Assembly (NCBI RefSeq): GCF_019931755.1
Contig: NZ_CP082918.1
Location: 2,832,001 to 2,896,000 of the forward strand
DNA from: Sutcliffiella horikoshii
GTDB lineage: Bacteria; Bacillota; Bacilli; Bacillales; Bacillaceae_I
Length of the DNA: 64,000 nucleotides
Reading direction: 5' to 3'
This document shows positions 36,493 to 44,872 of this stretch, in pieces (within the stretch, counting starts at the first letter, position 1; every line of letters starts with the position of its first letter). The position numbers were made by a program, and so were the translations under genes. The notes under the pieces are model-generated. The model saw only the letters and a list, made by a program, of their open reading frames with translations, ran no database searches and had not been told where the DNA came from.

Positions 36493-36785
36493 TTATTTAC
36501 CTCCACTTTTAAAATCATGCATGGAATATGTATCTATGTCATTATTTTAAAGTTTCTATTTTCATTTATGAGTTATTCATTCGCGTTCCGTTACGTTCTA
36601 TTTAACCCCAAACAACTATTATAAAGCAGTTTTGACTTTTTGGCTACACTACGGTTGTGCCCAATCTTTCCAGACAATAAACATGCCAAGCACTATCCGC
36701 ATAAATTATAGGAGACCAGAAAAGCTTCTTAAATTCCGGCAAGTATCTAAAAAGATTACTTTTCAAGAAAGAAAGGAGGATTACC

Positions 36786-37508
36786 ATGTTTTTTGGACCA
36801 AATCGATCAATGCCACCAATGCAGCAACCGATGCGGCCTTCCCCATTCCGTATGGGTCCAGGTCCCTCACCTTTTATGCAACAGCCGCCGAATAACATGT
36901 TCAATATGTTTAATATGCCCAATTCACCTATGTCCAATATGCCTAATCCAATGTTAAGAAACCCTTCGTCATTTATGGGTGGAGCTGGGCGAGGAATGGG
37001 CTTAGGTGGAAACAGCGGTGGAGGTGGCGGCGGACTGCTTGCCAAACTCCTCGGAAGAACAGGAGCCAGAAGCATCGGGAACATGGGCGGACTCGGTCAA
37101 CTTGCCAATACAGGCGCAGGTGGAGGACTCGGTCAACTCGCGAACGCAGGAACCCTTCAACAACTAATCAATCCAAACAACCTAACAGGCATGCTTGGAA
37201 ATGTTCAAAAAGCGTTAAAAATGGCAGAGGGTGTCATGCCGATGGTTCAGCAATATGGACCTCTTGTAAGAAATATGCCAGCCATGCTTAAGCTATACAA
37301 TGAACTTAAAAATGTCGATGATGACGATGAAACTGATAACGAGTCCACTGAGGAATCCCCAGAAGGAACAAAAACGGGAGAAGTTGAAAGTGATAGTGCA
37401 GCAGAAAGCAACACCAAGAAAAAAATAAAGAAGAAAAAGGCAAAGCCTAAAGCCACTGAGGACGAGGAAAAACCAGCAGGCAGTTCCGCTCCTAAGCTTT
37501 ATATCTGA
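36786..37508 (+). CDS. yqfQ: YqfQ/VrrA-like low-complexity protein
   Basis: 240 residues. The N-terminal third is Met/Pro/Asn/Gly-rich (MPPMQQPMRPSPF; NNMFNMFNMPN), then a glycine-rich stretch, a helical middle segment (about 125-175) and a charged D/E then K-rich tail. The composition resembles VrrA-type proteins of Bacillus, where short repeats vary in number. Probably a spore- or coat-related protein, unproven. AGGAGG ribosome site. Confidence 0.7.
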   Translation: MFFGPNRSMPPMQQPMRPSPFRMGPGPSPFMQQPPNNMFNMFNMPNSPMSNMPNPMLRNPSSFMGGAGRGMGLGGNSGGGGGGLLAKLLGRTGARSIGNMGGLGQLANTGAGGGLGQLANAGTLQQLINPNNLTGMLGNVQKALKMAEGVMPMVQQYGPLVRNMPAMLKLYNELKNVDDDDETDNESTEESPEGTKTGEVESDSAAESNTKKKIKKKKAKPKATEDEEKPAGSSAPKLYI

Positions 37509-37526
37509 AGTTCCTAATATCTTCTT

Positions 37527-37556
37527 TTGTACTAACCTTCTTATTTATACTATAAT
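37527..37556 (+). promoter_or_regulatory. ispH promoter
   Basis: TTGTAC (37527-37532), 18 bases, TATAAT (37551-37556). Confidence 0.55.
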
Positions 37557-37571
37557 AGACTGTAAGTAGTG

Positions 37572-37592
37572 AGAGAGTGTTTATCACTCTCT
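37572..37592 (+). other. Hairpin in the ispH leader
   Basis: AGAGAGTG / CACTCTCT perfect 8-bp stem, 5-base loop, just downstream of the promoter. Could protect the mRNA end or be a weak terminator for yqfQ. Confidence 0.4.
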
Positions 37593-37620
37593 TATTTGAT
37601 GTAAGGAGGGTTATCCCTAT

Positions 37621-38571
37621 ATGGAACTAATTAAAATCGCCCCTCGTGGCTACTGCTATGGTGTAGTGGATGCAATGGTGATTGCAAGAAATGCAGCATT
37701 AGATAAAACATTGCCAAGACCAATCTATATCTTAGGTATGATTGTTCATAATAAACATGTTACAGACGCATTTGAAGAAGAAGGGATCATCACATTGGAC
37801 GGGGCGAACCGCCTGGAGATCCTTGATCAGATTAACGAAGGTACCGTTATTTTCACTGCCCACGGTGTCTCACCGGAAGTGAAGGTCCGCGCGAAAGAAA
37901 AAGGTTTAACCACCATTGACGCAACATGCCCGGATGTTACCCGTACACATGACCTGATCCGCATGAAAGAAGCACAAGGTTATGAAGTAATTTATATCGG
38001 AAAAAAAGGACATCCAGAGCCAGAAGGTGCTGTAGGAGTTGCTCCTTCCATCGTGCATCTAGTAGAGACGGCCGAGGATGTTGCAGCGTTATCCATTGAA
38101 AGCGAAAAGATTATTGTTACCAACCAAACTACCATGAGTCAATGGGATGTAGCCGACATCATGGTGAAGGTTCAGGAAAAATACCCGCATGTCGAACAAC
38201 ACAAAGAAATTTGCCTTGCTACACAAGTCAGACAAGAAGCCGTGGCAGAACAAGCAGGACAAGCAGATGTAACGATTGTTGTTGGGGACCCAAAAAGCAA
38301 CAACTCCAACAGACTTGCTCAAGTTTCCCAAGAAATCGCAGGCACTCCTGCCTATCGTATTTCCGATATCAGTGAATTGAATGTAGAGTGGTTGATGAAT
38401 GCTAGCACGGTGGCCGTTACAGCAGGTGCTTCTACACCTACTCCGATTACTAAAGAAGTTATTCAGTTCGTTGAGCAGTTTGATCCGCTGAATCAAGATA
38501 CTTGGAAGACAACTAAAAACGTACCTTTGCAAAAGATTTTGCCGAAAGTGAAGAAGGCGAAAACTTCGTAA
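37621..38571 (+). CDS. ispH: 4-hydroxy-3-methylbut-2-enyl diphosphate reductase, IspH
   Basis: Last enzyme of the MEP pathway, 316 residues, making IPP and DMAPP from HMBPP. Fe-S cluster cysteines lie in [11 protein letters not shown] (C12), [12 protein letters not shown] and [12 protein letters not shown]. Catalytic E in the TTMSQWD region. AAGGAGG ribosome site seven bases upstream. Confidence 0.97.
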   Translation: MELIKIAPRGYCYGVVDAMVIARNAALDKTLPRPIYILGMIVHNKHVTDAFEEEGIITLDGANRLEILDQINEGTVIFTAHGVSPEVKVRAKEKGLTTIDATCPDVTRTHDLIRMKEAQGYEVIYIGKKGHPEPEGAVGVAPSIVHLVETAEDVAALSIESEKIIVTNQTTMSQWDVADIMVKVQEKYPHVEQHKEICLATQVRQEAVAEQAGQADVTIVVGDPKSNNSNRLAQVSQEIAGTPAYRISDISELNVEWLMNASTVAVTAGASTPTPITKEVIQFVEQFDPLNQDTWKTTKNVPLQKILPKVKKAKTS

Positions 38572-38580
38572 GGTTGACTG

Positions 38581-38607
38581 CACCCTCTTTTTGGAGGGTG
38601 TTTTTTT
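38581..38607 (+). terminator. Terminator of ispH
   Basis: CACCCTC / GGAGGGTG stem followed by TTTTTTT. Confidence 0.9.
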
Positions 38608-38658
38608 ATGGACGTCGAGGGATTAGGATTATTGGGAGGAGAGATTGGGATTATTTAG

Positions 38659-38992
38659 GTTCTATGTTACGTTTGAGGCTTTTGTGGAGGGGCTTCGGGC
38701 GTATAGAACGCTTCTATGTTACCTTTGGGGCTTTTGCGGAGGGGCTTCGGGCGTATAGAACGCTTCTATGTTACCTTTGGGGCTTTTGCGGAGAGGCTTC
38801 GGGCGTATAGAGGGCTTCTATGTTACCTTTGGGGCTTTTACCGAGGGGCTTCGGGCGTATAGGAGCTTCTCTCCTCCCCTTCTTCCTTTCCCCGAACCTT
38901 TTCGGGCGCAGAGACACCTTCTCTCCTCCCCTTTTTCCTTTCCCCGAACCTTTTCGGGCGCAGAGACACCTTCCCTCCTCCCTTTTCACCTT
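38659..38992. repeat. 52-bp-period tandem repeat (minisatellite)
   Basis: The 490-base gap after ispH holds two linked unit types at the same period. Three and a half to four copies contain TTCTATGTTACCTTTGGGGC and GGCTTCGGGCGTATAG, then two to three copies contain CTCCTCCCCTT and CCCGAACCTTTTCGGGCG. TTCGGGCG recurs at 38694, 38746, 38798, 38850, 38901 and 38953. No gene is credible here. Confidence 0.85.
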
Positions 38993-39021
38993 CATCTCAA
39001 TCCAAACTCCCCCTCACCAAC

Positions 39022-39050
39022 AAAAAAAGAAACGACCCAAAAAGGATCGT
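39022..39050 (-). terminator. Terminator of the yqfO-trmK pair
   Basis: ACGATCC / GGGTCGT stem followed on the minus strand by TTTCTTTTTTT. Confidence 0.8.
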
Positions 39051-39061
39051 ATCTCCAAACA

Positions 39062-40180
39062 TCACATAAAAGTAAATGGATCTGTATTCGTTTCAGAAAC
39101 TAAAACCTCAAGCTCCCAATTCTTCTCCTGCACGGCCTTTTCCAACAGCTGCGCTACACCTTTTTTCATAATCTTTTCAGCATAGTGCCCAGGGTCGACC
39201 ACGTTCAATCCGATTGCCATGGCATCGTGTGCGGTATGGAAATAAAGATCTCCTGTCACATACACATCCGCTCCGGCGAATTTTGCAGCATGGATATATT
39301 TATTCCCGTCTCCACCTAATACCGCTACCTTCTTAATCTCACTGTTCAAATCTCCGACCACACGGACATTTTCCACTTCAAGTCCTTTTTTTACATGAGA
39401 GACAAAATCAGCTAACGACATTCCTTCTTTCAACTTTCCGATCCGCCCCAAGCCAAGTGATTCCATTTCATTTTCAAGCTTGTATACATCATAAGCTACT
39501 TCCTCATATGGGTGAGCTTTAAACAAAGCCTTCAAGACACGTTTCTCAATAGAGATTGGATATACAGTTTCCACCTTCATCTCTTCGACTTTTTCAAGCT
39601 GTCCTTTTTTTCCTATGAAAGGGTCTGTCCCATCTAGAGGAAGAAAACGCCCTTCCCCTTCCGTCGTGAAAGAGCAGTGACTGTAGTTTCCGATATGTCC
39701 TGCTCCTGCTTCACCTAGAGCCTCTAAAAGCGTTTCTGCGTGAGACACCGGAACAAATACGCTCAGTTTGCGAAGTTCTTCTTGGTAAGTCGGCACCAAT
39801 ACGTTTACATCCTCAAGCTCTAGAGCGTCAGCTATCAGGTCGTTGACGCCTCCTTGGGCCACGTCAAGGTTCGTATGCGCCACATACACGCTGATATCAT
39901 TCTTGATGCATTTCGTGACGATTTTCCCGGCAGCTGAGTTATCAGTGACAGTGGGAAGCGCCCGGAAGATTGGCGGATGATGAGCGATAATCAAATTAAC
40001 ATTTTGGTCTATTGCCTCGTCCACCACCTCTTCAAGAACATCAAGCGTCACCATTACTTTATGGATTGGTTTATTTAAAGTACCAATTTGAAGACCGATT
40101 TTATCCCCTTCGACTGCATATTTTTTAGGGGAAAACTGTTCGAACCACTCGATAACCTGTAACCCGTTAACTGTTTTCAA
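39062..40180 (-). CDS. yqfO: Nif3-like dinuclear metal center protein YqfO
   Basis: DUF34/NIF3 family, 372 residues. Metal ligands appear in IIAHHPPIF and the C-terminal DPGHYAEK, with VAHTNLDVAQGGVND. A PII-like insert (about 135-245) is typical of the longer Bacillus form. Biochemical role unresolved. Overlaps the trmK stop by 14 bases, a conserved pairing in Bacillota. Confidence 0.92.
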   Translation of the reverse strand: MKTVNGLQVIEWFEQFSPKKYAVEGDKIGLQIGTLNKPIHKVMVTLDVLEEVVDEAIDQNVNLIIAHHPPIFRALPTVTDNSAAGKIVTKCIKNDISVYVAHTNLDVAQGGVNDLIADALELEDVNVLVPTYQEELRKLSVFVPVSHAETLLEALGEAGAGHIGNYSHCSFTTEGEGRFLPLDGTDPFIGKKGQLEKVEEMKVETVYPISIEKRVLKALFKAHPYEEVAYDVYKLENEMESLGLGRIGKLKEGMSLADFVSHVKKGLEVENVRVVGDLNSEIKKVAVLGGDGNKYIHAAKFAGADVYVTGDLYFHTAHDAMAIGLNVVDPGHYAEKIMKKGVAQLLEKAVQEKNWELEVLVSETNTDPFTFM

Positions 40181-40886
40181 AATCCAGTTCCTCCTCTACC
40201 AGTCTAATTTTTTCGATAAGTTCTTTTCTTTTTTGTTCATTCGCCTCTGTTTGTCCGGCTGCGTCGAGCTGAGCGACTATTTTTTTCCAATGCGCAAGCT
40301 CATGTGTCCATTTTTGTACAAAAACATCATTACGCTCCTTCGCAAGAAACGGTCCTACAAGCAAATACGCATCTTTTTTTTCTGAGTAAGGCTTTTCACT
40401 CTCGCCACGTTCTGCCACTAGAATCTCATAGATTCTTCCGTCATCAAGTAAAATTTGTTCTGCAACAAGTTCCCATCCATTTTCAAGCAGCCATTCTCTG
40501 ATCTTTTTTGCACCTATATTCGGTTGAAGAATAAGCGTTTGAACTCCTGCCAGTTTATCCTTACCCTTTTCAAGAATAGATTGAATCAGGGTTCCACCCA
40601 TTCCGGCAATGGTGATACAAGTAACTTCATTGGGAGAGATTACTTCTAACCCATCCCCTTTCCTTACTTCGATGACCTTATCTAATTCTGTTTTACGAAC
40701 CTGCTGGATGGCAGATTGAAATGGACCTTCTACCACTTCTCCGGCAATTCCTCTTTCAATCATTCCCTGCAAATAAGCATAACAAGGCAGATATGCATGA
40801 TCTGAGCCGATGTCTGCCAATATACTGCTTTTGGGGATAAAAGAAGCTACTGCTTCTAAACGTTTTGAGAGTTTTAATTCATTCAT
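40167..40886 (-). CDS. trmK: tRNA (adenine-22-N1)-methyltransferase
   Basis: SAM-dependent methyltransferase of 239 residues modifying A22 in the D-arm of certain tRNAs. Rossmann-like core with SAM motif LADIGSDHAYLP and catalytic region TIAGMGGTLIQ, followed by a helical C-terminal domain. Upstream partner of yqfO. Confidence 0.92.
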   Translation of the reverse strand: MNELKLSKRLEAVASFIPKSSILADIGSDHAYLPCYAYLQGMIERGIAGEVVEGPFQSAIQQVRKTELDKVIEVRKGDGLEVISPNEVTCITIAGMGGTLIQSILEKGKDKLAGVQTLILQPNIGAKKIREWLLENGWELVAEQILLDDGRIYEILVAERGESEKPYSEKKDAYLLVGPFLAKERNDVFVQKWTHELAHWKKIVAQLDAAGQTEANEQKRKELIEKIRLVEEELDFENS

Positions 40887-40934
40887 GTCTGTTTCCTCTT
40901 TACTTATGTATTTGAATTCCTTTGTAACAAGTAT

Positions 40935-40966
40935 AAAAAAAAATCCTTCACAAATGCAAAGGATCT
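40935..40966 (-). terminator. Terminator of cccA
   Basis: ATCCTT / AAGGAT stem followed on the minus strand by a T9 run. Confidence 0.8.
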
Positions 40967-41001
40967 TTTATATGTGTAACATTTTGCTAAAAAAACAAAT
41001 C

Positions 41002-41382
41002 TTACTCTTCGCCCTCTTCACTTTGAGCGCCGTTTGCCAGCCACTCAGCTAGAACTTCAGCTTCTTTAGGTGTAGCCAGGTTAGCAGGCATAGAGCCTTG
41101 TCCATTAACAATAACGTTTTGGATCTCTTCTTGGGATAGACGGTCACCAACATCTGTCAATGCAGGTGCAGCTCCTGCCCCTTCCAAGTTACCGCCGTGA
41201 CAGCCGATACAAGAGTTTTGTTGGTAAAGCTCTTCTGCAGACAATTCTACAGTTTCATCTTCACCGGATGCAATTTTTTCAGCCTGATCAAGTCCAACGA
41301 AAGATAATAGGAACATTAGTCCAAGACCTAATACCGCGATAAATGCAAAAGGAATAAGCGGATTACGATTCATGCTATTCAA
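41002..41382 (-). CDS. cccA: Membrane-anchored cytochrome c-550
   Basis: 126 residues. N-terminal transmembrane anchor (about 9-30) and an extracytoplasmic class I cytochrome domain with heme site C58-IG-C61-H62 and a methionine axial ligand likely M98 (GSMPAN). Acidic C-terminus. Transfers electrons in the respiratory chain. Located between sigA and trmK as in B. subtilis. Confidence 0.94.
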   Translation of the reverse strand: MNSMNRNPLIPFAFIAVLGLGLMFLLSFVGLDQAEKIASGEDETVELSAEELYQQNSCIGCHGGNLEGAGAAPALTDVGDRLSQEEIQNVIVNGQGSMPANLATPKEAEVLAEWLANGAQSEEGEE

Positions 41383-41501
41383 ACCTCCTTATGTACATGT
41401 ACGTGTGTCTTATCTTATACAAGCACTCTCTATTTTACTTTATATTTTACTATAGGAAAAGACTTAAATGCCAACTTCTCTCTTAAATTCACAGTTTAGA
41501 C

Positions 41502-41531
41502 AAAAACCTTCATCATGAAAGATGAAGGTTT
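41502..41531 (-). terminator. Terminator of the acyl-CoA dehydrogenase gene
   Basis: Perfect 11-bp stem AAACCTTCATC / GATGAAGGTTT with TTTTTG on the minus strand. With repeat R5 this accounts for the 378-base gap. Confidence 0.75.
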
Positions 41532-41615
41532 ATATGTTTGGTGATTATATTGTACCTCAAAATATGAAAAGTGATGTGTTTTTGGGAAAATAATTTTGTT
41601 GCTGTTATGACTCCG

Positions 41616-41742
41616 TTGTTGATTTCCGCAAATGGCTTCGCTTTCCTAGGGGCGCTGCTGGAGCCTCCTCGGCTACGCCTGCGGGGTCTCCACCTAGCAC
41701 TATCTCCCTCAGGAGTCTTCGCCTTTTGCTCCAATCAACAAC
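41616..41742 (-). repeat. Dispersed structured repeat, copy R5
   Basis: Minus orientation, bounded by GTTGATTTCC and CCAATCAAC. Lies between the acyl-CoA dehydrogenase stop and its terminator, so it is probably transcribed. Confidence 0.88.
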
Positions 41743-41760
41743 TAGAATGTCTCAGCTACA

Positions 41761-42900
41761 TTAAATCCCCAAAGACCTTGCGATGACCATTCTTTGTACT
41801 TCGGAGGTTCCTTCGCCGATTTCTAGGAGTTTTCCGTCGCGCATGAAGCGTTCTACGTGGTATTCTTTCATGTATCCGTAGCCGCCATGGAGTTGAACAG
41901 CTTGATCTGCTATTTCCATGCACACTTCAGATGCATATAGTTTACACATGGATGCTTCTTTGGAGAATGGCCTTCCTTGATCCTTTAACCAGGCAGCTTT
42001 GTAAACCATGGTTCTAGCAAGTTCGAGTTTCATGGCCATGTCCGCCAGTTTGAATTGGTTAATCTGAAAACTTGATAAGGATCTACCAAATTGTTTTCTT
42101 TCTTGAGAGTAAGCGAGCGCTCGCTCAAAAGCAGCCTGAGCAATCCCTACAGCCATTGCACCAATTCCGATGCGGCCTCCATCAAGGGTAATTAAGAACT
42201 GTCTGAACCCTTCTCCGCGTTTTCCTAGAAGGTTTTCCTGTGGTACACGCACATCTTCAAGAACTAGTTCTGTCGTATTGGAAGCGTTAAGGCCCATTTT
42301 TTCATAGTTATCAATCACTTGAAACCCTTTGGCATCTGTTGGAACGATGACCGCAGAGATTTCTTTTTCATTGCCTTTTTGTGCAGTAATAGCCGTTAAA
42401 GCCAGATGCTTTGCGTAAGAAGCATTGGTAATGAAACACTTGTTGCCATTGATGATGAAATCTTCACCGTCTTCTACAGCAGTTGTTTTAGTACCTCCTG
42501 CATCAGAACCGGCATTGGGTTCGGTCAATCCGAAAGCACCGAGTGATTCGCCTGTACAAATAGGTACAAGGTAATTACGCTTTTGCTCTTCCGTACCGAA
42601 TAGGTTAAGCGGTGCCCCGCCTAATGATACGTGTGCGGAGTAAGTAATACCAGTTGACCCACAGGCTCTGCTCAGCTCTTCCACCACAATGGCAAAGCTA
42701 ACCGTATCCGCCCCTGCTCCTTCATATTCTTCTGGGAACGGAAGTCCCATCATTCCTAATTGTGACAACTGTTGAAAAACTTCAACAGGGAATTTTTTAT
42801 CCCGATCTCGTTGGAGAGCCCCTGGTGCAACTACTTCATCTGAAAACTCCCTAATTGTTTTCTTAATCATCGCTTGTTCTGACGTTAAATCAAAGTTCAA
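41761..42900 (-). CDS. Acyl-CoA dehydrogenase
   Basis: FAD-dependent short/medium-chain acyl-CoA dehydrogenase of 379 residues. Family signatures are FGLTEPNAGSDAGGTKT (FAD and substrate loop) and QLHGGYGYMKEYHVERFMRD. IGEGTSEVQRMVIAR near the C-terminus carries the usual catalytic-glutamate region. Resembles AcdA/MmgC-type enzymes of Bacillus; chain-length preference is unknown. Alone here without etfAB or a thiolase, between cccA and sigA, so apparently inserted. The promoter has a perfect cre site. Confidence 0.92.
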   Translation of the reverse strand: MNFDLTSEQAMIKKTIREFSDEVVAPGALQRDRDKKFPVEVFQQLSQLGMMGLPFPEEYEGAGADTVSFAIVVEELSRACGSTGITYSAHVSLGGAPLNLFGTEEQKRNYLVPICTGESLGAFGLTEPNAGSDAGGTKTTAVEDGEDFIINGNKCFITNASYAKHLALTAITAQKGNEKEISAVIVPTDAKGFQVIDNYEKMGLNASNTTELVLEDVRVPQENLLGKRGEGFRQFLITLDGGRIGIGAMAVGIAQAAFERALAYSQERKQFGRSLSSFQINQFKLADMAMKLELARTMVYKAAWLKDQGRPFSKEASMCKLYASEVCMEIADQAVQLHGGYGYMKEYHVERFMRDGKLLEIGEGTSEVQRMVIARSLGI

Positions 42901-42970
42901 AATCTTTCCCCCCTTGTTGTTTGGAAAACATTAGCAAGAGCTAGTTTTTCTCTTCCATCCTATTACGTAT

Positions 42971-43015
42971 TGAATACGCTTTCATTTTTATTATAATGGA
43001 TATGAGGGAATTTTC
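42971..43015 (-). promoter_or_regulatory. Acyl-CoA dehydrogenase promoter with cre site
   Basis: Minus strand TTGTGA, 18 bases, TATAAT (42990-42995), then ATGAAAGCGTATTCA (42971-42985), which fits every position of the cre consensus, just after the transcription start. Predicts CcpA repression. Confidence 0.72.
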
Positions 43016-43048
43016 ACAACTTTTAAAAATGCCGAAATTATCAAGAAG

Positions 43049-43576
43049 TTACACCAGTATAATATTTGCAACAAATAAAACCAACGTTACAATGGCTGAA
43101 ATATTCAAATAGTACCATTTTTTCATGTAACCGATAATAAACCACAAAACCGTCTGAAAAGTGATGACAATAAAGGTTAACGGCAACTGAAACGATAAAA
43201 TTTCAAGGGATTTTATGGAAAGAATAAGTATAAGCAAAGCAGTTACAAAGACTGGTATATGTATGAAAAATTCTTCTTTTCGAAAAACAAAATATCCGAA
43301 TAAGGAAAGAAGAACAAAAAAAGTTACCAGGAGCATTTGCAAATGAACTGGCATTTCAGTAAAATAAATGACAAGAAATGTTATTGGAACTAGTAAAGAA
43401 ATCAGACATGCAAATAAGAAAGAAAATACCTTTCTTCTTCCTTTAGAAGTATGTTTCTCGCCTTCTCCTTCTGTGTAGAGCGCCATCAAATAATCACAAT
43501 ATTGATCTGGCAGGAGACGATTTCTTTTCCAATACTCGATTTCCTGGATAATGGTTTCTTTTCGCTGTTTATTCAC
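43049..43576 (-). CDS. Hypothetical membrane protein beside sigA
   Basis: 175 residues. A short soluble N-terminus (EIEYWKRNRLLPDQYCDYLMALY) is followed by five or six transmembrane helices from about residue 50. The N-terminal pattern recurs in small DUF2157-like membrane proteins of Bacilli. No catalytic motif. Function unknown. Confidence 0.65.
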   Translation of the reverse strand: MNKQRKETIIQEIEYWKRNRLLPDQYCDYLMALYTEGEGEKHTSKGRRKVFSFLFACLISLLVPITFLVIYFTEMPVHLQMLLVTFFVLLSLFGYFVFRKEEFFIHIPVFVTALLILILSIKSLEILSFQLPLTFIVITFQTVLWFIIGYMKKWYYLNISAIVTLVLFVANIILV

Positions 43577-43639
43577 TAGGTTAACACTCCAATTACAGGT
43601 GTAAATATTAATAACTGAATATTATAAAAGTATTGAATT

Positions 43640-43695
43640 GCAAAAAAAGAGAAATAGCTTACTCTTTTTAAGAAAAAGCAAACTATTTCCATATG
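43640..43695 (-). terminator. Terminator of the dnaG-sigA operon
   Basis: Long imperfect stem with GAAATAG / CTATTTC base and inner pairing, followed on the minus strand by TCTTTTTTT. Confidence 0.75.
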
Positions 43696-43702
43696 CCTGA
43701 TT

Positions 43703-44830
43703 CTATTCAAGAAAATCTTTCAGACGTTTGCTGCGACTAGGGTGTCTCAGCTTACGAAGTGCTTTAGCTTCGATTTGTCGGATACGCTCTCTTGTTACTC
43801 CAAAAACTTTCCCTACTTCTTCAAGAGTGCGAGTACGTCCGTCGTCTAAGCCAAAACGCAGTCTTAATACATTTTCTTCACGGTCTGTGAGTGTATCAAG
43901 AACATCTTCCAATTGTTCTTTCAACAATTCGTATGCCGCATGATCGGAAGGCGAAGTTGCATCTTGGTCTTCGATAAAGTCTCCAAGATGAGAATCATCC
44001 TCTTCACCGATCGGCGTTTCAAGTGAAACAGGTTCCTGGGCAATCTTAAGTATTTCACGTACTTTGTCCGGTGTTAGATCCATGTCTTCTGCAATTTCTT
44101 CCGGAGATGGTTCGCGCCCTAAGTCTTGTAACAATTGGCGTTGAACACGGATAAGTTTGTTGATGGTTTCCACCATATGCACTGGGATACGAATCGTTCT
44201 CGCTTGGTCAGCAATTGCACGGGTTATAGCTTGGCGAATCCACCAAGTTGCATATGTAGAAAACTTGAACCCTTTACGATAATCAAATTTTTCTACCGCT
44301 TTAATCAGACCCATATTACCTTCTTGAATCAAATCGAGAAACAGCATTCCGCGTCCAACATAACGCTTGGCTATACTTACAACTAGACGAAGGTTGGCTT
44401 CTGCAAGTCGACGTTTCGCCTCTTCGTCACCTTCTTCGATTCGGTTTGCAAGACTGATCTCTTCCTCAGCGGATAGCAGATCCACACGTCCGATTTCCTT
44501 TAGGTACATTCTAACCGGGTCATTAATCTTCACACCAGGCGGTACAGTTAGATCATTCAGGTCAAACTCTTCTTCCTTAGCTAGTTGCTGCGTGTTCGGG
44601 TCATCATCAGATCCTGCTTCACCGATGATTTCCACACCCTGCTCACCAAGGTATTCGTAGTATTCATCCATCTGATCGGACTCTATTTCAAAGCCAGCCA
44701 TTTTCTCGGCTATCTCCTCATAGGTTAGGACACCACGCTTTTTACCTACTTCGGTTAGTTGTTCTTTTACTTGTTCGATGGTCAATTCTGTTTCCATCTC
44801 TTTTGATTGTGCTGATTTTTCAGCCATCAA
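43703..44830 (-). CDS. sigA: RNA polymerase housekeeping sigma factor SigA
   Basis: Primary sigma-70 factor, 375 residues. Region 1.1 at the N-terminus, region 1.2 [11 protein letters not shown], region 2 with [26 protein letters not shown] for -10 recognition and melting, region 3 [14 protein letters not shown], region 4 [30 protein letters not shown] for -35 recognition. Last gene of the yqxD-dnaG-sigA macromolecular synthesis operon. Confidence 0.98.
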   Translation of the reverse strand: MMAEKSAQSKEMETELTIEQVKEQLTEVGKKRGVLTYEEIAEKMAGFEIESDQMDEYYEYLGEQGVEIIGEAGSDDDPNTQQLAKEEEFDLNDLTVPPGVKINDPVRMYLKEIGRVDLLSAEEEISLANRIEEGDEEAKRRLAEANLRLVVSIAKRYVGRGMLFLDLIQEGNMGLIKAVEKFDYRKGFKFSTYATWWIRQAITRAIADQARTIRIPVHMVETINKLIRVQRQLLQDLGREPSPEEIAEDMDLTPDKVREILKIAQEPVSLETPIGEEDDSHLGDFIEDQDATSPSDHAAYELLKEQLEDVLDTLTDREENVLRLRFGLDDGRTRTLEEVGKVFGVTRERIRQIEAKALRKLRHPSRSKRLKDFLE

Positions 44831-44872
44831 CTGTCCCCTCCTTCCAACATTGAACGCGATAAAGAGGTATAT

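Noticed and set aside
36632..36895. Plus-strand frame overlapping the yqfQ start
   Set aside because: Low-quality frame running into yqfQ in another phase; the yqfQ start has AGGAGG.
38659..38992. CRISPR array
   Set aside because: Units are adjacent repeats without unique spacers and there are no cas genes.
38574..39185. Several overlapping frames after ispH
   Set aside because: They are translations of the 52-bp tandem array and low-complexity sequence, open in several frames because the period is regular.
40935..40966. Riboswitch upstream of trmK
   Set aside because: It is a simple hairpin with T-run placed after cccA, in fact upstream of nothing; it fits a terminator.
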